Source: Paracholeplasma brassicae (GTDB lineage Bacteria > Bacillota_I > Bacilli_A > Acholeplasmatales > UBA5453). From it: a stretch of 64,000 bases of DNA. The DNA lies in contig NC_022549.1 in the NCBI RefSeq assembly GCF_000967915.1, positions 732,366 to 796,365 on the forward strand. Reading direction: 5' to 3'. Made by a program: the position numbers and the translations under genes. A model generated the notes under the pieces. It was given only the letters and a program-made list of their open reading frames with translations, was not told the DNA's origin and searched no databases. Every line of letters starts with the position of its first letter. The first letter of the stretch is position 1. This document shows, in pieces, positions 41,353 through 51,319 of the stretch.

Positions 41353-43077
41353 ATGAGTTTTTTAGAAAAAAAATGGTGGAAAGAAGCCGTAGGCTATCAA
41401 ATATATATCAAAAGTTTTAATGATTCAAATGGTGATGGTATTGGTGATATCAACGGTATTATCGAAAAGCTTGACTACTTAAAAGATCTAGGTGTTGACT
41501 TGCTATGGATATGTCCATTTTATAAGTCACCAATGGATGATAATGGTTATGACGTATCGGATTACTATCAAATTGCTCCAGAGTATGGGACACTTGAGGA
41601 TGCCAAAAAAATGATTGATGAAGCGCACAAACGTGGCATCAAAATCATTGCCGATTTTGTCATGAACCAAACATCTGATGAACACCCGTGGTTTATTGAA
41701 TCAAGAAAATCGGTTGATAACCCTTACCGTGATTATTACATTTGGCAAAAGGGTAAAATCGTCGATGGAAAAGAAGTCGAACCAACCAACTGGGCATCGT
41801 TTTTTGGCGGGTCCTGCTGGCAAAAAGATGAATTAACCAATGAGTATTACATGAAGATATTCTCCAAAAAAATGCCAGACTTAAACTGGGCAAATCCAAA
41901 CGTTAGAAAAGGGATGCAAGACATCGCAACGTTTTGGCTTGATCTTGGTGTGGACGGTTTTCGAGTGGATGCCGTGGCTCACATTGCACGCTCAACCACC
42001 TTTGAAGATTCCACGATGGAGAGTAATGAAGTTTACAAGCCGGATTGGCGTAAGTTTTCTAACTTACCTAAACTGCATGACTATTTACATGAATTCAATC
42101 AAAACGTCTTAAAACATTACGATGTGATGACGGTCGGTGAAGTTGGTGGTGGTGCATTACCGGAAGAAGCCATCGAATATGCTGGACTTGATCGTGATGA
42201 GTTAAACATGGTATTTAATTTTGACCACAACTGGTGTAACAACGTTTGGGACTTAAAAGACCCTAACGAACCGATTGTAGTTAACCTTAAACACATGAAA
42301 GAGATGTTCTTGAAATGGCAAAAGAATCTTTATGGTAAAGCATGGAACCCACTTTACTGGCTAAATCATGATCAACCTCGTGTGATGAGTCAATATGGTA
42401 ATGAGAAAAAACCGTTTTTATCGGGTTCGATGCTTGCAACTGCACTCTATTTTATGTGGGGCACCCCATTTATTTACCAAGGCGAAGAAATTGGGATGAC
42501 TAATTACCCATTTAAAACTATTGACGATTTTAATGACGTTAGTGTAAAGACAACCTACGCGCTTGAAAAGTCAAGAGGCAATACAGACTTAGATCGGTTC
42601 ATTGGCTTTACCGCCAAACGCAGTCGAGATAACGCTAGAACACCGATGCAGTGGAATAATAAACCTTACGCAGGGTTTTCAACAAAAGAACCGTGGTTTC
42701 ACGTCAACCCAAACTTCACTAAAGTGAACGTAGAAGATCAAATCAACGACCCAAATTCATTGTTGAATTATTATAAAAAAGTCATTGCTTTAAAGAAAGA
42801 CGACGCTTATAAGAGCACACTTGTTTATGGTTCATATGAAATGATTAATCAAGAACACCCTCAAGTTTATGCGTATCTTAGAAAAGGCGACCAAACCATT
42901 TTGGTGGTCACCAACTTCTTTGATTGTGAGACATCCATCTCGCTAAACGGACTTAAGGTAAAACAAGTATTATTGTCAAATTACGAATCAAACGAGATTT
43001 CGTTAGATAACCTGATTTTAAGACCGTACGAATCTTATGTGTTTGAAGTCAGTGAAGGAGGTAGTAAACATGAATAA
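41353..43077 (+). CDS. Alpha-glucosidase/oligo-glucosidase (GH13_31)
   Basis: Cytoplasmic exo-acting GH13 enzyme of 574 aa releasing glucose from imported oligosaccharides. It opens KKWWKEAVGYQIYIKSFNDSNGDGIGD, the subfamily start. Catalytic residues are Asp206 in GFRVDAVAH, Glu263 in VGEVGG and Asp340 in NHDQPR. Region I reads MNQTSDEHPW. The choice between alpha-1,4 and alpha-1,6 linkage or trehalose-6-phosphate cannot be settled by eye. It follows the MalG-like gene by two bases, so its product belongs to the uptake operon. Confidence 0.92.
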   Translation: MSFLEKKWWKEAVGYQIYIKSFNDSNGDGIGDINGIIEKLDYLKDLGVDLLWICPFYKSPMDDNGYDVSDYYQIAPEYGTLEDAKKMIDEAHKRGIKIIADFVMNQTSDEHPWFIESRKSVDNPYRDYYIWQKGKIVDGKEVEPTNWASFFGGSCWQKDELTNEYYMKIFSKKMPDLNWANPNVRKGMQDIATFWLDLGVDGFRVDAVAHIARSTTFEDSTMESNEVYKPDWRKFSNLPKLHDYLHEFNQNVLKHYDVMTVGEVGGGALPEEAIEYAGLDRDELNMVFNFDHNWCNNVWDLKDPNEPIVVNLKHMKEMFLKWQKNLYGKAWNPLYWLNHDQPRVMSQYGNEKKPFLSGSMLATALYFMWGTPFIYQGEEIGMTNYPFKTIDDFNDVSVKTTYALEKSRGNTDLDRFIGFTAKRSRDNARTPMQWNNKPYAGFSTKEPWFHVNPNFTKVNVEDQINDPNSLLNYYKKVIALKKDDAYKSTLVYGSYEMINQEHPQVYAYLRKGDQTILVVTNFFDCETSISLNGLKVKQVLLSNYESNEISLDNLILRPYESYVFEVSEGGSKHE

Positions 43078-43438
43078 AATCAAAGCAGATGTGATGCGTT
43101 CAATCGAATCATACATAATCTATTTCGGCGCATTGTTACACTTTCTTTTCTTCTTTATTTTTGAATTTAAGAACATCAATGTCCCTAATCCTGACATGGA
43201 AGTTGCCGGATTAACAATTGTATTTCGTCTGATTGTATTAATCATGGTACTTGTCATTGCTGGGAAATTAAGAGATATCGCGGATGATAATAAGGGTCAA
43301 GCAATTACGTTATTCTTAATTGGTGCGTTTGCCTTTATTCCCTCTGCCGAACGTATATCAAACTTAGTGCCTGTTTTTATATGGGTAGGTACTGCGGTTT
43401 ACATCATCATCAAATATAAAGTATTAGTAAAAAAATAA
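43070..43438 (+). CDS. Small four-helix membrane protein at the end of the maltodextrin operon
   Basis: Hydrophobic protein of 122 aa with four predicted membrane helices (near 14-32, 46-65, 78-94, 101-117). GAAGGAGG before ATG 43070 gives a strong start, overlapping the glucosidase gene by eight bases. No family is recognised. Its position suggests a helper for the maltodextrin transporter, but that is only context. Confidence 0.7.
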   Translation: MNKIKADVMRSIESYIIYFGALLHFLFFFIFEFKNINVPNPDMEVAGLTIVFRLIVLIMVLVIAGKLRDIADDNKGQAITLFLIGAFAFIPSAERISNLVPVFIWVGTAVYIIIKYKVLVKK

Positions 43439-43448
43439 ATACGACTCA

Positions 43449-43482
43449 AAGCCATTTGCCATTGTGCGAATGGTTTTTTTAT
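43449..43482 (+). terminator. Terminator of the maltodextrin operon
   Basis: AAGCCATT (43449-43456) pairs with AATGGTTT, followed by a T run. Confidence 0.75.
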
Positions 43483-43602
43483 CGGTTTTTAACAATTATG
43501 AGTTCAAAAACGTCATTATTTTAAATTTCATTTGAATTACTTAGTATTTCATTTCGAATCTACTTACTTTAGTGTTAAAATAACGACAAAGGAAGTGGTT
43601 AT

Positions 43603-46600
43603 ATGAGTTTTACAGGAGCTAATATGTTAATGTATTTTAATTTTCTAGCGATAGCGACAATCGGATTTGCGATACTCGGTGGCTTTTTAAAGGGTTTTTT
43701 CAAAACAACCTATTATTTTGTAGTCACTTTGATTGTCTTCATCGGTGGCTTTATTGCAATGCCTTTTATCACATCTTATTTAATGGAAGCTGACTTATCA
43801 TTTTTTAACCAATACATACCGGCCAGTCTTGAAATCGAACTCACAACGATAAAAGAAACCGTCGTCAGGTATTTAATCGAAATGAATCCGTCACTAGAGG
43901 CTGTCTTAGTCGAAGAGAGTGACGCTTTGAGACTTGTCTTTGGAGTGACACAAATGGCTTTAAATCTGGTCTACATACTCGTCTTGTATGTGTTTAATTT
44001 AACCCTATTTAAAGTGATTGGTTTTGTTATTTACTTATTTATTAAGCCGAGTAAAAAAGACAAATATGGCAATAAACGCTCAAAGAAACGCCTATTAGGC
44101 GCACTAATGGGTGGGTTGCGAGGCGTGTTTGCGGTAATATTATTAGCTATCCCATTTTCTGGGATTGTCTCAATCGGCAACAGTGCATCTTATCTAATCG
44201 AGCAACAAGACGCATACCCGGTAATGATGACACCGGAAGGCTACGGATTTGTTAGCTACTCAGAGGAAATTGAATCCGCTGAGTTAATTGAGTTTTTAGA
44301 GGGCTACCGTGATACTTACGTTGGACAGATCGCGTCTTTTATAAAAGTAGATGACGTCGCACTCGATGAGTTCGTCTTTGATGCATTCTTTAGTGTTAAA
44401 GCCACATCAAATGGCAAAGAAGTATCGGTTAAGTTTAGAAAAGAACTTGACAACATAGCCAAACTGTATGAAAAACTAATGACCCTCAATGATGGCAGTA
44501 GCCAATTTGACGAGGCGTTTTTAAAGAAACTATCGGAGGATGATGTTAATGAAATTCTTAACTACATAGAGTCGCTTGATCTGATTAAGGTGATTATCCC
44601 TGTGTCAGTGGAGTACTTTATTCGTAGTGGTGAATTTGATGACATGATCGAAGGTTATGAAGATTTAATTACCGTAGAAAAACTAAAACAAATCGATCTG
44701 GTCAATGACATTAAAGGGCTAAGTCCTATTTTTACGGATCTGATTAGTCTTTTAGACGAAGACACATCGATTGATGATCTTAATTTCTTGACTTTAGACG
44801 GGATTACCGTTAAACGTGTATTTACTAACATAGGCGAGCTAAGTGTGGTTAATCAGCTCGTACCTGTCCTTTTTAATTGGTTTGTAAATTCAGATACAAT
44901 GACGGATTTACTAATGAAATACGACTTAACGAAAGAAGATATCGTTGTCCCAACCGCTGAGACACTTCAGAATGACTTTGTCAATTTAGGTGATTTATAC
45001 ATCGCATTTCAAGCGTTAGGTTTTAGTGATGTATCTCAGTTTGAACAACTTAGTGACCCATTAGTGATTGATTCAATCGCTGATGAAGCGTTAAGTCAGT
45101 TTATTCAAACACTCTTTAGTTTTGAGCTACTAAGCGATAATCAAACGGTATTAACAGAGATTATGTATGATTATCTAATCGAAGTATTACCAGTTGAGTA
45201 TCAACAAGTATTTTTAAAGACAGATATCAGTTCCAATTTTAACGCAACAGAAATGACAAATTTAGTCTTACTATCTAAGCTGCTTCTATCTGCAGGTATC
45301 GTTTCTGAAGAGTTTAGCTATGAAGATCTATTAACAGAAGAAAACATAAATAAACTTGCCTCACGTATGTCTGCTTCAAATTTACTTTCTTCTAAAATGG
45401 ATGATCTTTTAGGCATACTAACCAATCAGTTTAGCCTACCTTTTGTTCTTGAAATCCCAGCTGAAACGACGTTTAGTGGTGAGACTGGAAAAGAAGAAAT
45501 TAAAGGCTTGTTAAATTCAATTCGCATCATACTTGATCAAGGTATTCTAGAAGAAACGTTTGATTTTTCTCAATTAACGAGCGAGACAATTGATGAACTT
45601 AGCATCCATCTAACCAGTTCAAGTGTGATTAATCACAATCTAAAATCGATCATCGAACAAGTGATTTCAAACACCGGTTTTGATTTTAGTGTGTCTTTAG
45701 ATGACGTCGTCTTTGACCAAACCGAAATATCAAGTTTACTCAAATCAGTAAAAATCATTATCGAAAACGGCTCGAGCCTAGATGCGATTACCTCATTAAA
45801 TGCATCTGACATTAATACCCTAAGCCAATCGCTTGTCATCACAAATACCTTGAAGGATGAATTAATTACCTTGACGAGTCAGAATGGTGCACTATATGAA
45901 GTACTTTATATCCCTGAAAATGTGACATGGCATTCGACATTAACGAATGTTGGTGAGGTCGAGTCTTTCTTACTTGCCATTCAAATGCTCAATATCACTG
46001 GCGGTCTTGATCAAGTTAGCTTAGACATTGATCAAATACTAGATAAGGATATTGATCAGCTCTTTAGATCAAGGATAATAGAAGAAACCAGTGTTAGACT
46101 ACTTAAAGACTTAGTTGAAACGGGTGCATTGAGTCTTTACTTAGAACCACTAGATACTCAAAATCAACAGTATCAATGGTATAAAACGAGTCCAAACGGT
46201 AGTAGTGATGCAATCTCACTCATCGAGTCAATTCAACAATTAAAATCGATTGGTATTGATTATGACGATTTTAATTACCAAGCGGTGCTCAACGCATTAC
46301 AAGTGCCACAAAATGTCATCGTACTTGAAAATGCCCTACTAGATTCAACCATCTTAGAAAGTTCACTTGAAAAGATGTTAAATCGTTTGTTGATTACCGA
46401 GGCAGGCTTTAATGTGGTCATTAATACCAATGATGATGAAAACTACTTTAAAGGCACACCAGAAAACGAAGGAGAGCTCCATCGACTGCTTAATGGACTT
46501 GTCAGCGCAAATGAATTAATGAATTTTGACTATCTTACGCTTTCAAGCGCTAATAAAACGGTGTTTAAATCCAACTTAAATCAAATCAATGAATCCGAAA

Positions 46601-47250
46601 TTCTAAGACAACTATTGGTTGAACTACTTGATAGCAGTCTGCTAGACTCGGTCTCTAACTATAAAGTTAGTCCAAGACCACAATTAACTAAGGCAATGTG
46701 GACAAGTGAAATCGATGCATTAGTCGATCTATTCGTGCTATTTAACGAAGGATTGAATTTAAGTACATTAGATATTACAACACTTGATGACCAATCGGCT
46801 GACAACTTAGGTCAATCAATTAACCTACTTTCAAGTAGCTATTTACTTGATGTCAATCAAATCAAACCGGTGATAAAATCTGGTTTTGAAACGGTGTTTT
46901 CTACCACACTAAGTCCATTAGGTGAGGTTTCTAGTCCGACTGATTCGTACCAAGATAAGGTTCAAAAATGGGCGGACGAGTCGTCTAAACTGGTTTCATT
47001 AATCAAACAATTTGATGAAATCAACCCAATCAGTGAAGGAAGAATTAAAGGTAATTTCGTTGGAGACACACTGTTTGCAGAAACGTTAGGTGGTTTCCTT
47101 GATGAAGCAGAAAACTCAAGTATGTTAAATCCGATTGTAATTGAACTTGCTTATGGCATACTTGATCCAAGTTATCATGCCTACGTGGATACAACCAATC
47201 AAACCTATGAAGAAATCATGGTTCAGATTCACGGCTTAATGTGGTTGTAA
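43603..47250 (+). CDS. Giant membrane-anchored repeat protein with CvpA-like N-terminus
   Basis: Hypothetical protein of 1215 aa. The first 200 residues hold about four membrane helices and resemble CvpA-type proteins (GGFLKGFFKTTYYFVVTLIVFIGGF and LGALMGGLRGVFAVILL). The remaining 1000 residues are acidic, helical, without Cys, and made of about eight degenerate repeats starting near 459, 547, 627, 705, 783, 867, 955 and 1036. Each has the pattern (G/S)E(I/V)xxLLxxIxIL...LD...L...DxxxLxxSLxxSxxLxxxLxxLIE. The single gene has its own leader. It probably forms a long outward-facing rod; its role is unknown. Confidence 0.75.
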   Translation: MSFTGANMLMYFNFLAIATIGFAILGGFLKGFFKTTYYFVVTLIVFIGGFIAMPFITSYLMEADLSFFNQYIPASLEIELTTIKETVVRYLIEMNPSLEAVLVEESDALRLVFGVTQMALNLVYILVLYVFNLTLFKVIGFVIYLFIKPSKKDKYGNKRSKKRLLGALMGGLRGVFAVILLAIPFSGIVSIGNSASYLIEQQDAYPVMMTPEGYGFVSYSEEIESAELIEFLEGYRDTYVGQIASFIKVDDVALDEFVFDAFFSVKATSNGKEVSVKFRKELDNIAKLYEKLMTLNDGSSQFDEAFLKKLSEDDVNEILNYIESLDLIKVIIPVSVEYFIRSGEFDDMIEGYEDLITVEKLKQIDLVNDIKGLSPIFTDLISLLDEDTSIDDLNFLTLDGITVKRVFTNIGELSVVNQLVPVLFNWFVNSDTMTDLLMKYDLTKEDIVVPTAETLQNDFVNLGDLYIAFQALGFSDVSQFEQLSDPLVIDSIADEALSQFIQTLFSFELLSDNQTVLTEIMYDYLIEVLPVEYQQVFLKTDISSNFNATEMTNLVLLSKLLLSAGIVSEEFSYEDLLTEENINKLASRMSASNLLSSKMDDLLGILTNQFSLPFVLEIPAETTFSGETGKEEIKGLLNSIRIILDQGILEETFDFSQLTSETIDELSIHLTSSSVINHNLKSIIEQVISNTGFDFSVSLDDVVFDQTEISSLLKSVKIIIENGSSLDAITSLNASDINTLSQSLVITNTLKDELITLTSQNGALYEVLYIPENVTWHSTLTNVGEVESFLLAIQMLNITGGLDQVSLDIDQILDKDIDQLFRSRIIEETSVRLLKDLVETGALSLYLEPLDTQNQQYQWYKTSPNGSSDAISLIESIQQLKSIGIDYDDFNYQAVLNALQVPQNVIVLENALLDSTILESSLEKMLNRLLITEAGFNVVINTNDDENYFKGTPENEGELHRLLNGLVSANELMNFDYLTLSSANKTVFKSNLNQINESEILRQLLVELLDSSLLDSVSNYKVSPRPQLTKAMWTSEIDALVDLFVLFNEGLNLSTLDITTLDDQSADNLGQSINLLSSSYLLDVNQIKPVIKSGFETVFSTTLSPLGEVSSPTDSYQDKVQKWADESSKLVSLIKQFDEINPISEGRIKGNFVGDTLFAETLGGFLDEAENSSMLNPIVIELAYGILDPSYHAYVDTTNQTYEEIMVQIHGLMWL

Positions 47251-47262
47251 AAAGAATATTCT

Positions 47263-47296
47263 AAAATGTCTGGTCACTGGCTCAGACATTTTTCCA
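47263..47296 (+). terminator. Terminator after the giant repeat protein gene
   Basis: AAAATGTCTG (47263-47272) pairs with CAGACATTTT (47283-47292). Confidence 0.8.
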
Positions 47297-47386
47297 TTTT
47301 GAGGCACAATTATGGAAAAAATAGCGTCAATGTATGGTAATATTTATATAGTGAAATATTAATCATGAGTATAAGGCGGTAATGAT

Positions 47387-47851
47387 ATGCAGGAATTCAT
47401 CTACTTTTTAATTTTTTTAGGTATAGCGTTTATTTTATTGTGGTTATTCTTACAGTCGATTAAGAAGAAAAACATGGAAAAACTTGAAATAGAACTAAGA
47501 CAATTTGGCGAAGTGACTCGTCAAAAAGACATCTACGATTTTACATTACAAATTGAGAACTCGATTTATAAAATCAAAGTAATCTACGCTTCTAATCTCA
47601 AAGAAGTGTCATTCAACTCAAAAAAACATTGGCAAGTCTCAAATGCAAGTGGCTCTAAAATGTTGGATACTAAAGGTTTTGAGACCTTAAGTGGCAACAA
47701 AATCATCTTAATATACCCAACACCTGAACGCGTTTTAAGATACATAAATGAAAATGAAGTGGTATTTGTAAAACCTTCCATGGATATTTGGGGAATGAAT
47801 GTTCTATGTTTAAATGACCTAGAAGCATACTTTACACAGGTTAAAGAATAA
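47387..47851 (+). CDS. Hypothetical membrane-anchored protein, 154 aa
   Basis: One N-terminal membrane helix (FIYFLIFLGIAFILLWLFLQSI), a basic stretch (KKKNMEKLE) and a compact mixed alpha/beta cytoplasmic domain. SKHWQVSNASGSKMLD, KIILIYPTPERVLRYINENEVVFV and WGMNVLCLNDLEAYF look nuclease-fold-like or sensor-like, but I cannot name a family or a catalytic set. GGCGGTAATG gives a moderate start. It may be co-transcribed with the thioesterase that follows after 36 bases. Confidence 0.7.
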   Translation: MQEFIYFLIFLGIAFILLWLFLQSIKKKNMEKLEIELRQFGEVTRQKDIYDFTLQIENSIYKIKVIYASNLKEVSFNSKKHWQVSNASGSKMLDTKGFETLSGNKIILIYPTPERVLRYINENEVVFVKPSMDIWGMNVLCLNDLEAYFTQVKE

Positions 47852-47887
47852 TTAAGACATCATACGAATAAGAATAGAGGTAAATTG

Positions 47888-48409
47888 ATGATTTATAAAG
47901 TTACAAATAAACAATACAACGCAGACGACTGTTTCGTTTGTGGTACACAAAATGACTCAGGACTACACATGCACTATTATGAATTAAATCAATCATTTCT
48001 ACTAGGTGTTACTTGTGGGAAAAATAGCCATCAAAGTTACCCTAAACGAATGCATGGTGGGATTATTACGGCACTTTTAGATGAAACCATTGGACGGGCG
48101 ATTAGCATTGATGAGCCAATGTGCTGGGGTGTGACCACATCAATCGAAGTTAAATTTAGAAGACCCGTTTCACTAGATGAAACGATTTATGTTTTGGGCT
48201 ACATCACTAAAAACAGAAGTCGCACGTTCGAAGGCTATGGCGTCATTCTTGCTAGCGATAAAAAGACGGTTTTGGCCGAATCTAATGCGAAATACCTGAA
48301 ACAAGATATTAAAGATATATTAGGGAATGATCACTTGTCAGGTTGGCAATTGATACCGGATGACAAAAAGGAGTTTGAATTATTCTATGAGTTTATTAGA
48401 AGTGAATAA
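47888..48409 (+). CDS. PaaI/hot-dog-fold acyl-CoA thioesterase
   Basis: Cytoplasmic thioesterase of 173 aa. CFVCGTQNDSGLHM is the characteristic Cys-rich start of this thioesterase group. MHGGIITALLDETIGRA is the hot-dog active-site helix, and TTSIEVKFRRPVSLDETIYVLG follows as the paired strands. Substrate is probably a short or aromatic acyl-CoA. ATG 47888 is preferred to the TTG at 47885 because AGAGG lies about seven bases before it. It overlaps the start of the ABC-F gene. Confidence 0.85.
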   Translation: MIYKVTNKQYNADDCFVCGTQNDSGLHMHYYELNQSFLLGVTCGKNSHQSYPKRMHGGIITALLDETIGRAISIDEPMCWGVTTSIEVKFRRPVSLDETIYVLGYITKNRSRTFEGYGVILASDKKTVLAESNAKYLKQDIKDILGNDHLSGWQLIPDDKKEFELFYEFIRSE

Positions 48410-49928
48410 CGTTAGTTTTAGATACGATAATAATGATTTACTAGTAGACGCAAATTTGCGTCTATTTTTAGGCGAACATACGGTTTTAGTAGGTCCAAAC
48501 GGGGCGGGGAAAACCACCTTCATGAATTTATTGAATGGGCATTTAAGCCCAGACAAAGGTGAAATTAATTGGCTGAATAACGTAAAGGTAGGTTATCTTG
48601 ATCAATACGCGAAAATTGACCCTAAAATGACGGTTAAATCCTACCTTCTAACGGTATTTTTACCATTGTTTGAAAAAGAGCTCCAAATGGAAAAACTATA
48701 CGAACAAGTGGCTCATGCCAAAAACGAGGCTGAAATGGAAAGATTTCTGAATATGGCATCTTCCATCGGTGATTATTTAATCGAACAAGACTTCTATGCG
48801 ATCAAATCGAAATTAGGGAACATTATCCACGGTTTAGGTATGCAAATGGAGGTACTTGACCAAGAAATTAAAACACTCTCAGGTGGGATGCGAGCGAAAA
48901 TCATCTTAGGTAAACTCTTATTAGATGAGAGTGATGTATTATTGCTTGATGAGCCAACCAACTTTCTTGACGTCAAACACATTGAATGGCTATCTAAGTT
49001 TTTGGTCAACTACCCAAAAGCGTTCATCGTCGTGTCACATGATGAACATTTCTTAAAGGAGATTGCAACTACGGTTGTTGCGATTGAGAACAAATCGATT
49101 GAACGATACAAAGGAAACTTTGAGTATTATTTAAAAGAGCGTGAAATACGTTTTGAGATGTCGTCAAAAGCGTATGATTCGCAACAGAAGTTTATCAAAA
49201 AGCAAGAAGATTTTATTCAAAAAAATATTGTGAGAGCTTCAACAACTAAGCAAGCTCAAAGCGTTAGAAAAAAATTAGAGAAATTAGATGTGGTCGAAAA
49301 ACCAACGAAACAAAAGAAATTACACTTTGTTTTTCCGTTTTCAACTCAAACGGGTAGAGATGTTTTAAAGTTAAATGATTTAGTCATTGGGTATTCAAAT
49401 CCACTTTTAAAGCCAATTTCTACGGTGATTAATAAGCAACAAACAATTGTAATTACTGGGAAAAATGGTGTAGGTAAATCTACGTTGTTAAAAACGATTT
49501 TAGGACGTATTAAACCGATATCGGGCAGTTTTGAATGGATTGATACAGCCAAAATAACCTATTTCTCTCAAGAGTTTGAATTAGAAGAAGAGCGTACCGC
49601 TTTTGAACTAATCCATTATTTATTAGAAGGGGTAGACAAAAAGGCGGTCTACACACTGCTTGCTCGCTATGGAATTAGCTTTGAGATGGCTAACCGTAAG
49701 ATAAAGAGTCTCTCAGGTGGTCAAAAGACCAAGGTTCGATTGGCGCTGATGGGGCAGGAAAAATCCAATGTATTAATCCTAGATGAACCAACCAATCACT
49801 TGGATCAAAATGCTAAGGATTCTTTAAAAGAAGCGATACTTAGCTATCCTGGTGTGGTTATTCTAGTATCACATGAAAAGAAATTTCATTCGGATTTAGA
49901 TGCGATTGAAATAGAACTGAAGGGCTAA
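48387..49928 (+). CDS. ABC-F family ATPase (translation factor type)
   Basis: Soluble protein of 513 aa with two ABC domains and no membrane part. Walker A GPNGAGKT (near 37) and TGKNGVGKST (near 357), signatures LSGGMRAK and LSGGQKTK, Walker B LLLDEPTNFLD and LILDEPTNHLD. The linker between the domains (near 235-320) is the ribosome-contacting arm of ABC-F factors such as Uup, EttA or antibiotic-resistance members. It lies directly before a MATE exporter, which hints at drug protection. The only AAGGAG is 14 bases before this ATG, so the start is less certain. Confidence 0.88.
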   Translation: MSLLEVNNVSFRYDNNDLLVDANLRLFLGEHTVLVGPNGAGKTTFMNLLNGHLSPDKGEINWLNNVKVGYLDQYAKIDPKMTVKSYLLTVFLPLFEKELQMEKLYEQVAHAKNEAEMERFLNMASSIGDYLIEQDFYAIKSKLGNIIHGLGMQMEVLDQEIKTLSGGMRAKIILGKLLLDESDVLLLDEPTNFLDVKHIEWLSKFLVNYPKAFIVVSHDEHFLKEIATTVVAIENKSIERYKGNFEYYLKEREIRFEMSSKAYDSQQKFIKKQEDFIQKNIVRASTTKQAQSVRKKLEKLDVVEKPTKQKKLHFVFPFSTQTGRDVLKLNDLVIGYSNPLLKPISTVINKQQTIVITGKNGVGKSTLLKTILGRIKPISGSFEWIDTAKITYFSQEFELEEERTAFELIHYLLEGVDKKAVYTLLARYGISFEMANRKIKSLSGGQKTKVRLALMGQEKSNVLILDEPTNHLDQNAKDSLKEAILSYPGVVILVSHEKKFHSDLDAIEIELKG

Positions 49929-49930
49929 GT

Positions 49931-51310
49931 ATGAAAAAATTAATCGGTAGTAGACTATTCTATAAAGAAGTGATTGCGATTATCATCCCGATCATGATAC
50001 AACAAGGGATCACAACCTTCGTTGGACTTTTAGATAATATAATGGTTGGTAGGTTAAATGTTGATGCCATTGCTGGTGTTTCAATTGCCAATCAAATTAT
50101 CTTTATTGTTACCATCGCTTTGGTCGGTGGATTAGCTGGTCCGGGGATCTTTATTGCTCAATATTATGGCGCAAAAGACGAAGAAGCACTCAAGCAAGCG
50201 TTTCGTGCAAAAATGATACTAGCCGTTATTATTACGGTGGTATCCATGGTTGTTTTATTCTTGTTTGGTGAAACGTTCGTAAGAGCATTTGCAAAAAATG
50301 ATGATCAATCCTTGGGCGTATATAATGAGACGGTAATCCGATATGGACTTGATTATTTAAGGGTCATTACACTAGGCCTTCCATTCTTAGCGGGTGTTCA
50401 ACTTTACGCCTCTACGTTTAGAGAAGTTGCACAAACCAAAGTGCCAATGTTTGCAGGGGTCATATCGGTGTTAGTGAATTTAACCTTCAACTGGATGTTG
50501 ATTTTTGGGCTTATGGGCTTTCCTCGACTTGAAGTCCAAGGGGCTGCTATCGCCACATTTATCGCAAGAATTGTTGAGTTTAGCATACTGATTATAATCG
50601 CTTACAAGTATAAATTGGTGTTTACCCAAGGCATATTTCACAAATTTGAAATTGAAAAGAAACGCTTTAAGAATTTAGTAAAGAAGAGTTTACCATTATT
50701 AACCAATGAGTTATTATGGAGTTCAAGTATGACCATTCTTCTTTGGGCTTACTCCCAACGTGGGACAAGTGTGACTGCGGCTTATAATATTTCAAATACA
50801 GTAGCTAACCTATTTTTCATTATATTTGGTGCATTAGCAACAGGGATTGCCGTTATGGTAGGTAACGAACTTGGGGCGAATCAAATTGAGAAGGCTAAGG
50901 AAAATGCATTTAAGCTATTATTCTTCTCTGTGATCGTATGTCTCGGGTTTGGTGCAATACTTGCGGTAATCGCACCATTTGTGCCGTATTTATATAATGT
51001 CACACAAAGTGTTCGAGACCAAGCGACGCAATTTATGTGGGTGATTAGCGGATTGATGTGGATTTTTGCGTTTAATGCGGGGTGTTTCTTCATCTTAAGA
51101 GCAGGCGGTTTGGTACTAACAACCTTGTTTTTCGATTCATTTTTTGCATGGATTGTGATCTTACCGATTGCAGTCATTTTATCACTCTACACAACGATAC
51201 CTGTGATTGTCATATATTTAGCTGCTGAGGCAACGAACATAATTAAAGCATTCATTGGATTTCATATTGTTAAAAAGGGGAAATGGGCAAAAAATTTGAC
51301 TCACAATTAG
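49931..51310 (+). CDS. MATE-family multidrug/cation exporter
   Basis: Twelve-helix Na+ or H+-coupled exporter of 459 aa. It has the family start IIIPIMIQQGITTFVGLLDNIMVGRL and GLAGPGIFIAQYYGAKDEEAL in the first half, mirrored by LATGIAVMVGNELGANQIEKAKENA in the second. It starts two bases after the ABC-F stop, so the two are co-transcribed. Substrate unknown. Confidence 0.92.
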   Translation: MKKLIGSRLFYKEVIAIIIPIMIQQGITTFVGLLDNIMVGRLNVDAIAGVSIANQIIFIVTIALVGGLAGPGIFIAQYYGAKDEEALKQAFRAKMILAVIITVVSMVVLFLFGETFVRAFAKNDDQSLGVYNETVIRYGLDYLRVITLGLPFLAGVQLYASTFREVAQTKVPMFAGVISVLVNLTFNWMLIFGLMGFPRLEVQGAAIATFIARIVEFSILIIIAYKYKLVFTQGIFHKFEIEKKRFKNLVKKSLPLLTNELLWSSSMTILLWAYSQRGTSVTAAYNISNTVANLFFIIFGALATGIAVMVGNELGANQIEKAKENAFKLLFFSVIVCLGFGAILAVIAPFVPYLYNVTQSVRDQATQFMWVISGLMWIFAFNAGCFFILRAGGLVLTTLFFDSFFAWIVILPIAVILSLYTTIPVIVIYLAAEATNIIKAFIGFHIVKKGKWAKNLTHN

Positions 51311-51319
51311 GAGGTAGTT

